A stretch of 31,953 nt of DNA from UBA6901 sp964355495 (GTDB lineage Bacteria > Pseudomonadota > Gammaproteobacteria > Acidiferrobacterales > UBA6901): positions 1 to 31,953 of the forward strand of contig CAYHES010000008.1 in NCBI GenBank assembly GCA_964355495.1, given 5' to 3'. The notes beneath the pieces were generated by a model that saw only the letters and a list, made by a program, of their open reading frames with translations, ran no database searches and had not been told where the DNA came from. Below, piece by piece: positions 31,651 through 31,953 of this stretch. The translations under genes were made by a program, and so were the position numbers. Each line of letters begins with the position of its first letter. Position 1 is the first letter of the stretch.

Positions 31651-31800
31651 TGTAGTGTTGCACTCTTGAAGGAACATTGCTTGTTCGTCATGTAGGTCGG
31701 CCTTCAGGCCGACATGTCGGGCTAAAGCCCGACCTACAGGGGGCTCCGGGAAGTTACCGGGAAGTTATTAAGTACCAAACAGAACGCAACACTACACTAG
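31647..31800. mobile_element. 154-bp MITE with CTAGTGTAGTG termini, intact copy
   Basis: Left end CTAGTGTAGTGTTGCACTC and right end GAACGCAACACTACACTAG are inverted repeats at 17 of 19 positions. A REP double hairpin (31691-31738) lies in the centre; it is the reverse complement of the one at 28970-29017 except for one base. No coding capacity. The acyltransferase stop codon lies in the left terminus. Confidence 0.85.
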
Positions 31801-31867
31801 AATGGTTATTTTTGTGCAGGCGTGCTTTCCCTAGAATGGTTCTTTTTTGTGCAGGCGTGCCTTCCCT
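31797..31867. repeat. TATTTTTGTGCA boundary repeat, two tandem copies
   Basis: CTAGAATGGTTATTTTTGTG-CAGGCGTGCTTTCC is followed directly by CTAGAATGGTTCTTTTTTGT-GCAGGCGTGCCTTCCCT. The first CTAG overlaps the end of the MITE. They lie about 35 bases before the last ketosynthase start. Confidence 0.85.
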
Positions 31868-31900
31868 GGATGCGCGCGGAAATCCCGAGGAACACCTGAC

Positions 31901-31953
31901 GTGACGCCACTCGTTCTCACCAGCTTCACGGCCGTGAACGCCCTCGGGCGCGG
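31901..31953 (+). CDS. Beta-ketoacyl-ACP synthase, first 17 codons (cut by window edge)
   Basis: A GTG start after CGAGGAAC opens a frame reading MTPLVLTSFTAVNALGR, the usual beginning of FabF-like ketosynthases in aryl polyene clusters. The frame runs off the window, so catalytic residues cannot be checked. Position after the dehydratase and acyltransferase fits that role. Confidence 0.6.
   Translation, partial: MTPLVLTSFTAVNALGR

Overview
The window is bacterial, compact and GC-rich, and is most consistent with a gammaproteobacterial genome fragment. The order rpe-gph-trpE-trpG-trpD-trpC followed by an OsmC gene is the arrangement common in Gamma- and Betaproteobacteria. The many dispersed palindromic repeats and a 100-N scaffold gap point to a draft or metagenome-derived assembly. 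I cannot name the genus from sequence alone. No rRNA, tRNA or CRISPR array was recognised.

Region 1 (1-4314) handles mercury and thiols. A merTPA operon runs leftward (MerA cut by the window edge) from a MerR-type promoter with a long spacer. Next to it is a second unit: a periplasmic DsbG-like protein (leftward), divergent from a rightward operon of an HMA-domain protein, a thioredoxin-like protein, two CcdA-like membrane proteins and a MerR-family regulator. Each divergent transcript has its own 19-bp-spacer MerR promoter with a TGGAG/CTCCA dyad. Together they look like a metal-induced thiol relay across the inner membrane.

Region 2 (4369-15619) is housekeeping: an alpha/beta hydrolase, rpe, gph, and a trp cluster with two interruptions. 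An AT-richer AAA-ATPase plus DUF4276/TOPRIM-like pair, with the architecture of a phage-defence module, sits exactly between trpE and trpG. A Bcr/CflA-type MFS exporter sits between trpG and trpD. OsmC and VOC-family genes follow. Several of the gaps hold copies of one inverted repeat built of GCAAAG heptamers and octamers.

Region 3 (15683-31953, continuing past the edge) is a biosynthetic gene cluster for an aryl-polyene/dialkylresorcinol-type lipid (flexirubin-like logic). It has a methyltransferase, two acyl carrier proteins, a COG4648 membrane protein, an AMP-ligase, a DarA/DarB pair, a BtrH-N/DUF4872-like transferase, a KS and chain-length-factor-like pair, an ABC-2 exporter, a FabZ-like dehydratase, an LpxL-like acyltransferase and the start of another ketosynthase. 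It is riddled with small mobile elements: REP-type hairpins, two MITE families, a 34-bp tandem repeat family that contains the scaffold gap, a hairpin repeat that has entered the ketosynthase reading frame, and an internally deleted group II intron lodged in a MITE copy. A remnant of an FAD-dependent oxidoreductase suggests that this cluster has lost at least one tailoring gene.
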